Below, in pieces: positions 27,384 to 34,572 of a stretch of 64,000 bases of DNA. This DNA comes from Egicoccus sp. AB-alg6-2 (GTDB taxonomy: Bacteria > Actinomycetota > Nitriliruptoria > Nitriliruptorales > Nitriliruptoraceae). Positions within the stretch are counted from its first letter, which is position 1, and every line of letters begins with the position of its first letter. Below the pieces are notes generated by a model. The model had not been told where the DNA came from, did not search any database, and was given only the letters and a program-made list of their open reading frames with translations. The stretch covers positions 372,001 through 436,000 of the forward strand of contig NZ_JBGUAY010000002.1 in assembly GCF_041821025.1 (NCBI RefSeq), read 5' to 3'. The translations under genes and the position numbers were made by a program.

Positions 27384-28511
27384 CTACTGCCCGGTGTCGA
27401 CCGCCGCGAGTTCGGACGAGGGCGGCAGCTCGAGCTGCACCAGCCGCTCGACGGCACGCTCGGCGGGGGACAGCCCGTCGACGTCGCCCGGTGTGTCGTC
27501 CCAGGCCGTGTCGAAGTGTCCGAAGCGGTAGGCCTTCGGGACGCGTGGGTCGAGGTAGCTCGCCCGGCACACCGCGCGGGTGTTGCCGAGCCGTTCCGCC
27601 GCCGCATCGATGGCGGCCAGCACGTGGTCGTCGGCCTGGCGCTGGTGCTGCGGGGGGCCGAGGTCACGCAACGTCTCGGCCGCGACGACGGTGCCACCCC
27701 AGGTCCGGAAGTCCTTCGCCGTCAGGTCGTCCCCCGAGATCTCGCGCAGGTAGGCGTTGACGTCGCCCGAGTCGACCTGCCGCCACGTGCCGCCACCGTC
27801 CTGCCAGGCGAACAGCCGCTGTCCCGGGATCTCCTCGCAGCGCAGGAGTTGGCGCGCCAGGCGCGGATGACGCAGCTCGAGGTCCTGCTCCTGCCCGCTC
27901 TTGCCCGGGAAGCTGAAGTGCACCCGGGTGCCGTGCACGTCCACGTGCTCACAGGCGAGCGTGGTCAGGCCGATGGCGCCGCCCTCCTCGTCCGGCTCGC
28001 GGCTGCCGATCCGGATCATGGTCTCGTCGAGCAGTGCCACGACCAGGGCAAGCACCCGTTCGCGGGACATCGTGCGCGCACGCAGGTCGCGGTCGACCGC
28101 GTCGCGGATGCGGGGGAGCGCGGCCGAGAAGGCGCCCATCCGGTGGAACTTGGTCGCGTCGCGGACGGCCCGCCACCGGGGGTGGTAGCGGTACTGCTTG
28201 CGACCGGCGTCGTCGATGCCCGTGGCCTGGATGTGCCCGGCGGGGTCGTCGCAGATCCACACGTCGGTCCACGCCGGCGGGATCGCGAGTGCCTTCATGC
28301 GCTCGCGCTCCTCGCCGCGCACGATCGTGCCGTCGTCGCGGACGTAGGAGAAGCCGCGACCGCGACGGAGACGACGTGTCCCGGGCTCGTCGTCGCTGAC
28401 GTAGACCAGCCCGGCCGCCTCGGCATGCGCCTCGGCGGAGGCGTCGGCGGGCAGGCCGGCGACCACCGGCAGGATGCCGGTGACGGTCGGGTCGTCGGGA
28501 GCGGCGGTCAT
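27384..28511 (-). CDS. DNA topoisomerase IB (bacterial/poxvirus-like)
   Basis: 375 residues, slightly above the usual 320-360. It relaxes supercoils by a 3'-phosphotyrosyl intermediate. The N-terminal domain shows RGFSYVRDDGTIV and IPPAWTDVWICDDPAGHIQATG, strongly typical. The catalytic core carries IRIGSREPDEEGGAIGLTTL (Arg), KDFRTWGGT (Arg/Trp region) and CRASYLDPRV, whose Tyr is the nucleophile. The family is scattered among actinobacteria and proteobacteria and is not essential. An Ala/Asp-rich segment of about 35 residues precedes the conserved domain. ATG at 28511 directly follows AGG with short spacing. Confidence 0.92.
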   Translation of the reverse strand: MTAAPDDPTVTGILPVVAGLPADASAEAHAEAAGLVYVSDDEPGTRRLRRGRGFSYVRDDGTIVRGEERERMKALAIPPAWTDVWICDDPAGHIQATGIDDAGRKQYRYHPRWRAVRDATKFHRMGAFSAALPRIRDAVDRDLRARTMSRERVLALVVALLDETMIRIGSREPDEEGGAIGLTTLACEHVDVHGTRVHFSFPGKSGQEQDLELRHPRLARQLLRCEEIPGQRLFAWQDGGGTWRQVDSGDVNAYLREISGDDLTAKDFRTWGGTVVAAETLRDLGPPQHQRQADDHVLAAIDAAAERLGNTRAVCRASYLDPRVPKAYRFGHFDTAWDDTPGDVDGLSPAERAVERLVQLELPPSSELAAVDTGQ

Positions 28512-28675
28512 CCTGGCTGGATACCGCGCCGTCCCCGGTGCCCGATGACGACGCCGGGGCCCTGCGGTGGTGTCCGCGCGCGCTTCCGGGATCCCGGTGA
28601 CCCGAAGGTCGGTCCTGCCTCCGCCGAATCCGCCCGGCTTGGCGTCATACTCCCCTCGGACCCGGAGGAGTGCAC

Positions 28676-28924
28676 ATGACGGATCGGTCGGCGCCGGGCG
28701 GGCTCGTCAGCGGCGGTCACGTGCGGGTGATCACCCTGGAGCAGGCCGCGGTCGAGGCGCGTGAGCTGCTCGACGACTTCGAGCGTCGCTACGGGCTGCC
28801 CTCGGACCGTCGCGGCGAGGCGTTCACCGATGCGGACGGGGTGCTGCAACGTACGGGCGACTACCTGCTCTGGTCGACGACCTGGGAGCGGTGGCACGGG
28901 CTGACCTCGCGTCTGGCTTCCTGA
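28676..28924 (+). CDS. Small hypothetical protein
   Basis: 82 residues, not recognised. An ATG at 28676 has GGAGGAG five bases upstream; a GTG at 28670 overlaps that ribosome-binding site and is less likely. The middle (EQAAVEARELLDDFERRYGL) is a likely amphipathic helix, and the end has aromatic residues (LLWSTTWERWHGL). No cysteine or metal motif. It stands alone between divergent topoisomerase IB and cysO. Confidence 0.6.
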   Translation: MTDRSAPGGLVSGGHVRVITLEQAAVEARELLDDFERRYGLPSDRRGEAFTDADGVLQRTGDYLLWSTTWERWHGLTSRLAS

Positions 28925-28946
28925 GGCAAGGGCCGCCGACCCGGCG

Positions 28947-28989
28947 CACGGAAGTGCGCGGGGTTCTCACGGAAGTGTCCGGGGGTTCT
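28947..28989. repeat. Two direct repeats of CACGGAAGTG...GGGGTTCT, period 21 bp
   Basis: CACGGAAGTG occurs at 28947-28956 and 28968-28977, each followed by a GGGGTTCT stretch. The 21-base period is two helical turns. The pair lies in the 198-base gap upstream of cysO, after the preceding gene's stop, a position suited to an operator. No known regulator motif is recognised. A TACGCT hexamer at 29033-29038 is a candidate -10 for cysO. Confidence 0.5.
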
Positions 28990-29122
28990 GGGCGTTGTCC
29001 CGGTCGGGCCGTCCGGCGCCGTCTGCCACGGATACGCTGCGCGCCGATGGCCACCGGCGGTGCCGACAGCGCGCCGGTCGCCGATTTCCGCCCCTCCCCG
29101 TCCACTCCGAGGTGTCGTTTCC

Positions 29123-29449
29123 ATGCCCGTCGTCCGGATTCCCACGGTGCTGCGCAAGCACACCGACAACCAGGCCAAGGTCGAGGCCGCCGGCGGCACG
29201 GTCCGCGAGGTCTTCGCCGACCTGACCGGTTCGCACCCGGGACTGCAGGAGCAACTGTTCGACGGTGACGCCGTTCGTGGCTTCATCAACGTCTACGTCG
29301 ACGACGAGGACATCCGCTACGTCGAGGGGCTCGACACGCCCGTCGAGGACGACACCGAGATCGCCATCATGCCCGCCGTTGCCGGTGGCGCGGAGGCGAA
29401 GCCGAGCACGCACGGCACCATCGTGCTCGCCGGTGGCGCCGGCGCCTAG
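29123..29449 (+). CDS. cysO: CysO-type ubiquitin-like sulfur carrier protein with a C-terminal extension
   Basis: 108 residues. CysO carries sulfur as a C-terminal thiocarboxylate for CysM-dependent cysteine synthesis. It has the MoaD/ThiS beta-grasp layout (VVRIPTVLRKHTDNQAKVEA, then INVYVDDEDIRYVEG and DDTEIAIMPAVAGG). The expected terminal Gly-Gly is at 88-89, but the frame continues for 19 residues (AEAKPSTHGTIVLAGGAGA) before a TAG, ending in a second Gly-Gly-containing stretch. The thiocarboxylate can form only after this tail is removed. There is no sign of a frameshift, since cysM starts four bases after the stop. GAGGTG precedes the ATG. Confidence 0.88.
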   Translation: MPVVRIPTVLRKHTDNQAKVEAAGGTVREVFADLTGSHPGLQEQLFDGDAVRGFINVYVDDEDIRYVEGLDTPVEDDTEIAIMPAVAGGAEAKPSTHGTIVLAGGAGA

Positions 29450-29453
29450 GGAC

Positions 29454-30392
29454 GTGCGGTATGACGACGTCTCGCAGGCCATCGGCAACACGCCGCTGGT
29501 GGGCCTGCCGCGCCTGTCGCCCGACGGCTACCGCATCTACCTCAAACTCGAGGGCCACAACCCGACGGGGTCGGTCAAGGACCGGGTGGCGAAGTACCTG
29601 ATCGAGCAGGCCGAGCAGCACGGCCGGCTCACGCCGGGTCAACGGGTGCTGGAACCGACGTCGGGCAACACCGGCATCGCGTTGGCGGCCATCTGCAAGG
29701 TGAAGGGCTACCCGCTCACCTGCGTCATGCCGGAGAACACCTCCGAGGAACGCAAGCAGCTGCTGACGATGTTCGGGGTCGAGCTGGTGTTCTCGCCGGC
29801 CACCGAAGGCTCGAACGGCTCGGTCAGGGTCGCGCGCGAGATGGCTGCGGCCGACGCCGAGGTGTTCATGCCGTTCCAGTACGGCAACCCGGCCAATGCG
29901 CTGGCGCACTACGAGACGACGGCGCCCGAGATCCTGGCCGACCTGCCCGGGCTGACCGCCTTCGTGGCTGGCCTCGGCACGGGCGGCACCGTCACCGGTG
30001 TCGGCCGACGGCTCAAGCGCCATGACCCCGACATCAAGGTGTTCGCCGCCGAGCCCGAGTACGGCGACCTCGTCTACGGCCTGCGCAACCTCGACGAGGG
30101 CTACGTCCCCGAGGTGCTCGACCAGTCGGTGCTCGACAGCCGGATCAAGGTCAACTCGCTCAACGCGCTGCGCTACACCCGCCGACTCGCCGAGGAGGAG
30201 GGCATCTTCGCCGGCGTGTCGACCGGTGCGTCCCTCGCGGTCGCGGTGCGGGTCTGCAAGCGCCTGCCCGAGGGGTCCTCGATCGTGGCGCTCTCACCGG
30301 ACGGCGGCTGGAAGTACCTCTCGACCGGCGCCTACGCTCCGGGCGACGTCGAGGCGATCGCGACGAAGATCTCCGGCACGCTCTGGGCCTGA
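29454..30392 (+). CDS. cysM: CysO-dependent O-phosphoserine sulfhydrylase / cysteine synthase
   Basis: 312 residues. CysM uses O-phosphoserine and the CysO thiocarboxylate to make CysO-cysteine with PLP. It starts at GTG 29454 as MRYDDVSQAIGNTPLVGLPR, closely like mycobacterial CysM (MTRYDSLLQALGNTPLVGL). NPTGSVKDR holds the PLP lysine (Lys42), and EPTSGNTGIALA and GLGTGGTVTGVGRRLK the PLP phosphate and substrate loops. The end GWKYLSTGAYA matches the mycobacterial C-terminus, which helps bind CysO. It begins four bases after cysO, so the two are co-translated. Confidence 0.94.
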   Translation: MRYDDVSQAIGNTPLVGLPRLSPDGYRIYLKLEGHNPTGSVKDRVAKYLIEQAEQHGRLTPGQRVLEPTSGNTGIALAAICKVKGYPLTCVMPENTSEERKQLLTMFGVELVFSPATEGSNGSVRVAREMAAADAEVFMPFQYGNPANALAHYETTAPEILADLPGLTAFVAGLGTGGTVTGVGRRLKRHDPDIKVFAAEPEYGDLVYGLRNLDEGYVPEVLDQSVLDSRIKVNSLNALRYTRRLAEEEGIFAGVSTGASLAVAVRVCKRLPEGSSIVALSPDGGWKYLSTGAYAPGDVEAIATKISGTLWA

Positions 30393-30431
30393 GGCGTCGC
30401 CCCGCATCTGGGGCCGGTCACACCGGCTGAC

Positions 30432-30437
30432 TACGCT
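30432..30437 (+). promoter_or_regulatory. Putative -10 (TACGCT) before the MBL-fold gene
   Basis: TACGCT is 23 bases before the GTG at 30461, with AGGAG between. It would allow this gene to be transcribed apart from cysM. Confidence 0.33.
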
Positions 30438-30460
30438 CCCGCCCGACGGCAGGAGCGGGC

Positions 30461-31216
30461 GTGGGTCTGGAGCTGACGGTCCTCGGATGTGCGGGTTCGC
30501 ACACCGGCCCCGGTCGTGTGTGCTCGGGCTACCTCGTCACCGCCGACGGCACCCGTCTGCTGGTCGACTGCGGCAACGGCGCCACCGCCAACCTGCAGCG
30601 CTTCTGCCGCTTCGACGAGCTCGACGCCATCGTGGTCACGCACCGCCACGTCGACCACTGCATCGACCTGGTCGGCATGTACTACGGCCTGCGCTTCCAC
30701 CGGGACGGCGCGAAACGCATCGACCTGTATGCCGCCGCCGAGGTCGTGGACACGCTGACGGGCCTGCTCTCGGCCGACTCCGCCCTGGGCTTCCACGACG
30801 TGTTCGAGGTCCACGAGGTCACCGCCGACACCGAGGTGACCGTCGGTCCGCTGGCACTCACCTTCGCCGAGTCGGTGCATCCGGTGCCGACCGTCTCCGT
30901 GGCGATCGAGCACGCCGGACGGCGGCTGGTGTACTCGTCGGACTCCGCAGGCGGTCCCGCCTTGATCGAGTTGGCGCGGGGGGCCGACCTGCTGCTCTGC
31001 GAGGCGACCTGGCAGGGTGACCCCGACGCGTATCCCGACGGCATGCACCTGACGGCGCGCGGCGCGGCCGAGGTGGCCCGTGAGGCAGGCGTCGCCCGGC
31101 TGGTGCTCACCCACGTCCTGGGTTCGCTCGATCCGCGGATCTCGGTCACCGAGGCGACCGAGGTGTTTCCCGGTCCGGTCGAGGCCGCCGCCGACCTGCG
31201 CTCCTGGGTCGTCTGA
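30461..31216 (+). CDS. MBL-fold metallohydrolase (Rv1339-like phosphodiesterase)
   Basis: 251 residues. The THRHVDHC motif supplies the metal ligands His61, His63, Asp65 and His66; further ligand histidines lie in AESVHPVPTV (about 142) and VLTHVLGS (about 222), and SSDSAGGPAL holds the bridging Asp. In M. tuberculosis the homologous gene at the same relative place (between cysM and rph) is Rv1339, described as an atypical class II cAMP phosphodiesterase. That activity is likely but not proven for this protein; an RNase Z-like or other phosphodiesterase role is also possible. GTG start with AGGAG upstream. Confidence 0.82.
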   Translation: MGLELTVLGCAGSHTGPGRVCSGYLVTADGTRLLVDCGNGATANLQRFCRFDELDAIVVTHRHVDHCIDLVGMYYGLRFHRDGAKRIDLYAAAEVVDTLTGLLSADSALGFHDVFEVHEVTADTEVTVGPLALTFAESVHPVPTVSVAIEHAGRRLVYSSDSAGGPALIELARGADLLLCEATWQGDPDAYPDGMHLTARGAAEVAREAGVARLVLTHVLGSLDPRISVTEATEVFPGPVEAAADLRSWVV

Positions 31217-31312
31217 CACACTCCGCGCGCATCGCGGGACCAGAGCCTGGGTGTCTCGTACCTTTCGCGGGATGGGGCGTTCATGGGGGGCGCCCAGGGG
31301 AGGACGTACCAC

Positions 31313-32224
31313 GTGAAGCGCATGTTCATGCTCGCCCTGGCGGCACTGTTCGTCGTCGCCGGCGCCATGCCGGCCGCCGCGATCACCCAGGGAACGCCGG
31401 ACGGCAAGACCCACCCGATGGTGGGCCAGCTGTTCTTCCACGTCCCGGACGACCCGGATCCGAGGTTCACCACCCCCGGTGCGTGGTACTCGTGCACGGG
31501 CACGCTGATCGCGCCGAACGTCGTGCTGACCGCCGGCCACTGCACGTTCGCCATAGGAAAGGGCGGCACGTCGACCCTCCCCGACGGGCGCGGCGGAACG
31601 GACGTGTGGATCACGTTCGAGGAGTTGCCCAACCTCGACGAGCTGCTGGCGCCCAGCCTGTCCTTCAACGGAGACAACGCGGCGCGTTACGCGGCCTGGT
31701 CGAAGGCGCTCAACGGTGACCGGACGTGGCTGCGCGGCACGGCCCAGGCGCACCCGAACTACGACGAGCGCAGCTTCTACATGGCCGACGTCGGCGTCGT
31801 GGTGCTCGACAAGTCGCTCAAGAAGGCGAAGGTCGCCCAACTGCCGGAGGCCGGCTACCTCGATCGCGTCCTTGCCGACAAGAACGACGACAAGCTGTTC
31901 ACGCCCGTCGGCTACGGCGTGCAGTCGATGGTGCCCTTCTACGACCCCGGTGGCACCCGGCAGTGGTCGACCTCGAAGCTGATCGACCTGCGCGGCACCC
32001 ACGGCATCCCGGCGGGGACCGTCGCCAAGTTCAGCAACAACCTCGGGAAGAACCACACCGGTGGGGCCTGCAGCGGCGACTCGGGCGGTCCGCTGTTCAA
32101 GCAGGGCAGCTTCCTGATCGGGGCGATCACGTCCTACGGGATCAGCCCCTGCATCGGCAACGACGGCGCCTACCGCATCGACAAGGAACTCGACCTCGGG
32201 TGGATCCGCAGCTTCGTGCGCTGA
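31313..32224 (+). CDS. Secreted trypsin-like serine protease (S1 family)
   Basis: 303 residues. A signal peptide is visible: KRMFMLALAALFVVAGAMPA with cleavage probably after AAA at about residue 23. The triad is complete: His76 in LTAGHC, Asp159 in MADVGVVVLD, Ser257 in CSGDSGGP. Cys pairs (Cys61/Cys77 and Cys253 with the later Cys of SPCIGN) can form the usual disulfides. It is presumably exported by Sec and acts outside the cell; substrate unknown. The GTG at 31313 has GGGGAGG nine bases upstream. It is an insertion into the cysM-rph block relative to mycobacteria. A hairpin terminator follows. Confidence 0.9.
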   Translation: MKRMFMLALAALFVVAGAMPAAAITQGTPDGKTHPMVGQLFFHVPDDPDPRFTTPGAWYSCTGTLIAPNVVLTAGHCTFAIGKGGTSTLPDGRGGTDVWITFEELPNLDELLAPSLSFNGDNAARYAAWSKALNGDRTWLRGTAQAHPNYDERSFYMADVGVVVLDKSLKKAKVAQLPEAGYLDRVLADKNDDKLFTPVGYGVQSMVPFYDPGGTRQWSTSKLIDLRGTHGIPAGTVAKFSNNLGKNHTGGACSGDSGGPLFKQGSFLIGAITSYGISPCIGNDGAYRIDKELDLGWIRSFVR

Positions 32225-32239
32225 TCTCTCCCGCCACGC

Positions 32240-32267
32240 CGACGGCCGTCCCTCGGGGCGGCCGTCG
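32240..32267 (+). terminator. Hairpin after the serine protease gene
   Basis: CGACGGCCG (32240-32248) pairs perfectly with CGGCCGTCG (32259-32267) around a ten-base loop. There is no T-tract after it, which is usual in high-GC actinobacteria. It lies 15 bases after the protease stop. Confidence 0.55.
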
Positions 32268-32286
32268 CCGTGTCGCGGATCGGCAG

Positions 32287-32292
32287 TAGCGT
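32287..32292 (+). promoter_or_regulatory. Putative -10 (TAGCGT) for rph
   Basis: TAGCGT is 25 bases before the rph start, directly after the hairpin, with GAGGAG between as the ribosome-binding site. Confidence 0.35.
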
Positions 32293-32317
32293 TGCGGACA
32301 CCGACGAGGAGACCCGC

Positions 32318-33028
32318 GTGACCGAGCCCGCCCGCCCCGATGGCCGCGCCGCCGACCAGCTGCGACCCGTGACGCTGGAGCTGGGCGTGCAGCGCAATCC
32401 CGCGGGTTCGGCCGCGGTCGGCTTCGGGGGCACGCGGGTGTTGTGTGCCGCCTCGATCGAGGACGGCGCGCCCCGGTTCCGGGAGCGTCGTGGCTGGGTG
32501 ACCGCCGAGTACGCGATGCTGCCGGGGTCGACCTCGGACCGTGCTCGGCGCGAGCGCAACGGGCCCGGCGGCCGGTCGAAGGAGATCGAGCGCCTGATCG
32601 GCCGTTCGCTGCGCAGCGTCGTCGCCCTCGACCGACTGCCGGACGTCACGGTGACCGTCGACTGCGACGTCCTCGAGGCGGACGGCGGCACCCGCACGGC
32701 GGCGATCACCGGCGGGTGGGTGGCCCTGGCGCAGGCCATGCGAAGCCGGGGTTGGGAGTCCCACCTCGTCGGCCAGGTCGCGGCCATCTCGGTCGGCATC
32801 GTCGACGGGCAGGCCGTGCTCGACCTGCCCTACGTCGAGGACGTGCGTGCCGAGGTCGACATGAACGTGGTCGCCACCGCCGACGGGCGCCTGGTCGAGG
32901 TACAGGGCACCGCTGAAGGAGAACCGTTCGACCGTGCGCAGCTCGACCGGTTGCTCGATCTCGCCCTGGCGGGTTGCGAGCAGCTGTTCGTCGCCCAGCG
33001 GGCCGCCCTCGACGGCGGTGCGGCGTGA
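32318..33028 (+). CDS. rph: Ribonuclease PH
   Basis: 236 residues, normal length. RNase PH trims tRNA 3' ends by phosphorolysis and forms a hexamer. The sequence shows [30 protein letters not shown], the [15 protein letters not shown] loop, GRSLRSVV and [19 protein letters not shown], all diagnostic. The GTG at 32318 has GAGGAG seven bases upstream; the frame is open back to 32270 but lacks homology there. The stop overlaps the next GTG as GTGA, so rph and the NTP pyrophosphatase are coupled, as in mycobacteria. Confidence 0.95.
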   Translation: MTEPARPDGRAADQLRPVTLELGVQRNPAGSAAVGFGGTRVLCAASIEDGAPRFRERRGWVTAEYAMLPGSTSDRARRERNGPGGRSKEIERLIGRSLRSVVALDRLPDVTVTVDCDVLEADGGTRTAAITGGWVALAQAMRSRGWESHLVGQVAAISVGIVDGQAVLDLPYVEDVRAEVDMNVVATADGRLVEVQGTAEGEPFDRAQLDRLLDLALAGCEQLFVAQRAALDGGAA

Positions 33029-33630
33029 GTCGTCGGCTGGTCGCGGCCACGGCCAACCGCAAGAAGCTGGACGAGATCCGGGCACTGATCGGGCACCTCG
33101 ACGTCGAGGTGGTGGCGATGACCGAGCTCGGCGTGCCGAGCCCGGTCGAGGACGGCGACACGTTCGAAGCCAACGCTTTGATCAAGGCCCGGGCGTGTGT
33201 CGCGGCGACCGGCCTGCCGGCCGTCGCCGATGACTCCGGCCTGGAGGTCGACGCGTTGGGCGGTGCGCCCGGTGTCCACTCCGCCCGCTACGCCGGCGTC
33301 CACGGCGACGACGCGGCGAACAACGCCAAGCTCGTCGCCGTGTTGCGGGATGTCCCCGCCGAGCGGCGGACCGCCCGTTTCGTCGCGGCCGTCGCCTTCG
33401 TCGCCGCCGACGGCACCGAGCACGTGGTCCGCGGCACGATGGAGGGACGCGTCGTCGACGAACCGGCCGGCGAACACGGCTTCGGGTACGACCCCCACTT
33501 CGTCAGCGAGGCGGCCGGCGACGGCCGCACCAACGCGCAGCTGAGCCCGGACGAGAAGAACCGACTCAGTCACCGCGGTGCCGCGTTCCGGGCGTTGCTC
33601 CCGCGCATCGAGGCCGCCTTCCGCGACTGA
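33025..33630 (+). CDS. rdgB: XTP/dITP diphosphatase (RdgB/HAM1 family)
   Basis: 201 residues. It hydrolyses non-canonical purine triphosphates (ITP, dITP, XTP) and so keeps them out of nucleic acids. Diagnostic motifs: [38 protein letters not shown], and [10 protein letters not shown] with [12 protein letters not shown]. The start motif normally reads S/T-x-N-x-G/K-K-x-x-E; here it is [11 protein letters not shown], a common variant. GTG start at 33025 overlaps rph. Confidence 0.93.
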   Translation: MSRRLVAATANRKKLDEIRALIGHLDVEVVAMTELGVPSPVEDGDTFEANALIKARACVAATGLPAVADDSGLEVDALGGAPGVHSARYAGVHGDDAANNAKLVAVLRDVPAERRTARFVAAVAFVAADGTEHVVRGTMEGRVVDEPAGEHGFGYDPHFVSEAAGDGRTNAQLSPDEKNRLSHRGAAFRALLPRIEAAFRD

Positions 33631-33742
33631 ACGCCTTCGCAGCCCAGCCCCCGGGCGTGGGGACCCTCTCGGTCGCCTGGATGCTGCAGGCAGGCACACT
33701 CGCGCAGTCCTCGAGCCGGTCGGGACTTCGACTGGAGATGAC

Positions 33743-34285
33743 GTGGGAACAGAGACCGCAGAGCGCGACGAAACCGGCATCACGCCGTGGCGGCGCTGGC
33801 GTCGTGTGCTGTTTCTGGTCCTGGGCGCATTGGTGGGTCTGGCGCTCGTGGTGGTTGTCGCGTTCCTGCTCTTCGAAGACCAGCTGGTCATGGCGGTCGG
33901 CGGAGCTTCGGGGGCGCCGGTCCGGCCCGAACCCGAGTTGCAGACGGCGATCGAAGCGGCGTTCGAGGAGGCCGAGGGAGACGACGTGGTCGTCCTCACC
34001 GACGTGATCCGCTTCGACTGGGACATCGTGGGGGTGTTCGGCCCGTACACCCCGCACGAGAAGGTCGTCGAGCAGATGGGCGTTCGCGTACCACGGGGTG
34101 TGACCAACAACACCGCGTTGGAGAGCTCCTGCCTGCTGGTGTTCCGCGGTGGCGACCGCATGGTCGCCTGGACCACCGTGGGCCGGAACGCCGCCGAGGG
34201 CTTCGGTGACGAGGTAACGGGCGTGCATTCCTCGGACGAGGCGAGGTTCGAGGCCGACTCCTTCATGCCGGTGACGAGCAACTGA
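33743..34285 (+). CDS. Hypothetical single-pass membrane protein
   Basis: 180 residues, not recognised. A charged N-terminus (about 25 residues, ending ITPWRRWRR) leads to one hydrophobic segment (VLFLVLGALVGLALVVVVAFLLF), so residues from about 50 on are probably outside. The rest is acidic and has one Cys (ESSCLLVFRG). GTG 33743 with GGAG at spacing five; a further upstream start would pass through the rdgB stop region. No motif indicates a role. The organisation fits an anchored extracytoplasmic domain. Confidence 0.65.
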   Translation: MGTETAERDETGITPWRRWRRVLFLVLGALVGLALVVVVAFLLFEDQLVMAVGGASGAPVRPEPELQTAIEAAFEEAEGDDVVVLTDVIRFDWDIVGVFGPYTPHEKVVEQMGVRVPRGVTNNTALESSCLLVFRGGDRMVAWTTVGRNAAEGFGDEVTGVHSSDEARFEADSFMPVTSN

Positions 34286-34553
34286 CGCCGTCATCGGCCG
34301 GTCCGACGGCGCGAACACCGCCTCGAGTGCGGGGCGGTGACGCGTGTCCGCGTCCGCGGCCGGGTCAGAACTTTCGTCGGCCGCGGTGGTGTCGTGTCGT
34401 CGCGCACGCAGAGGCACGGGGCGTCGGGTCCGTATGTCCACCCACACCCGCCGCCGAACTCAACTGAACTGTGTGCGAGCGTTGTGCGGAGCGGTGGGTC
34501 GGGAGGCGCATGTTCCACAGGTGGCTGCACCGTCGTCCTTGACGGGACCGCAT

Positions 34554-34569
34554 CCAAACGTACGTTCGA
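34554..34569. promoter_or_regulatory. Candidate LexA (SOS) box upstream of the DUF222-HNH gene
   Basis: CCAAACGTACGTTCGA matches the actinobacterial SOS consensus TCGAAC-N4-GTTCGA at 10 of 12 fixed positions, with a perfect AACGTACGTT core. It ends three bases before the ATG at 34573. In M. tuberculosis several 13E12-family DUF222-HNH genes are LexA-regulated, so the gene downstream is the expected kind of target. The 287-base gap 34286-34572 holds nothing else recognisable. Confidence 0.6.
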
Positions 34570-34572
34570 GCC

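Noticed and set aside
29047-29268. A leaderless upstream ORF as a cysteine attenuator of cysO
   Set aside because: TACGCT eight bases before the ATG at 29047 is suggestive, but the frame has a single Cys codon and runs through cysO, unlike the polycysteine leaders known in mycobacteria.
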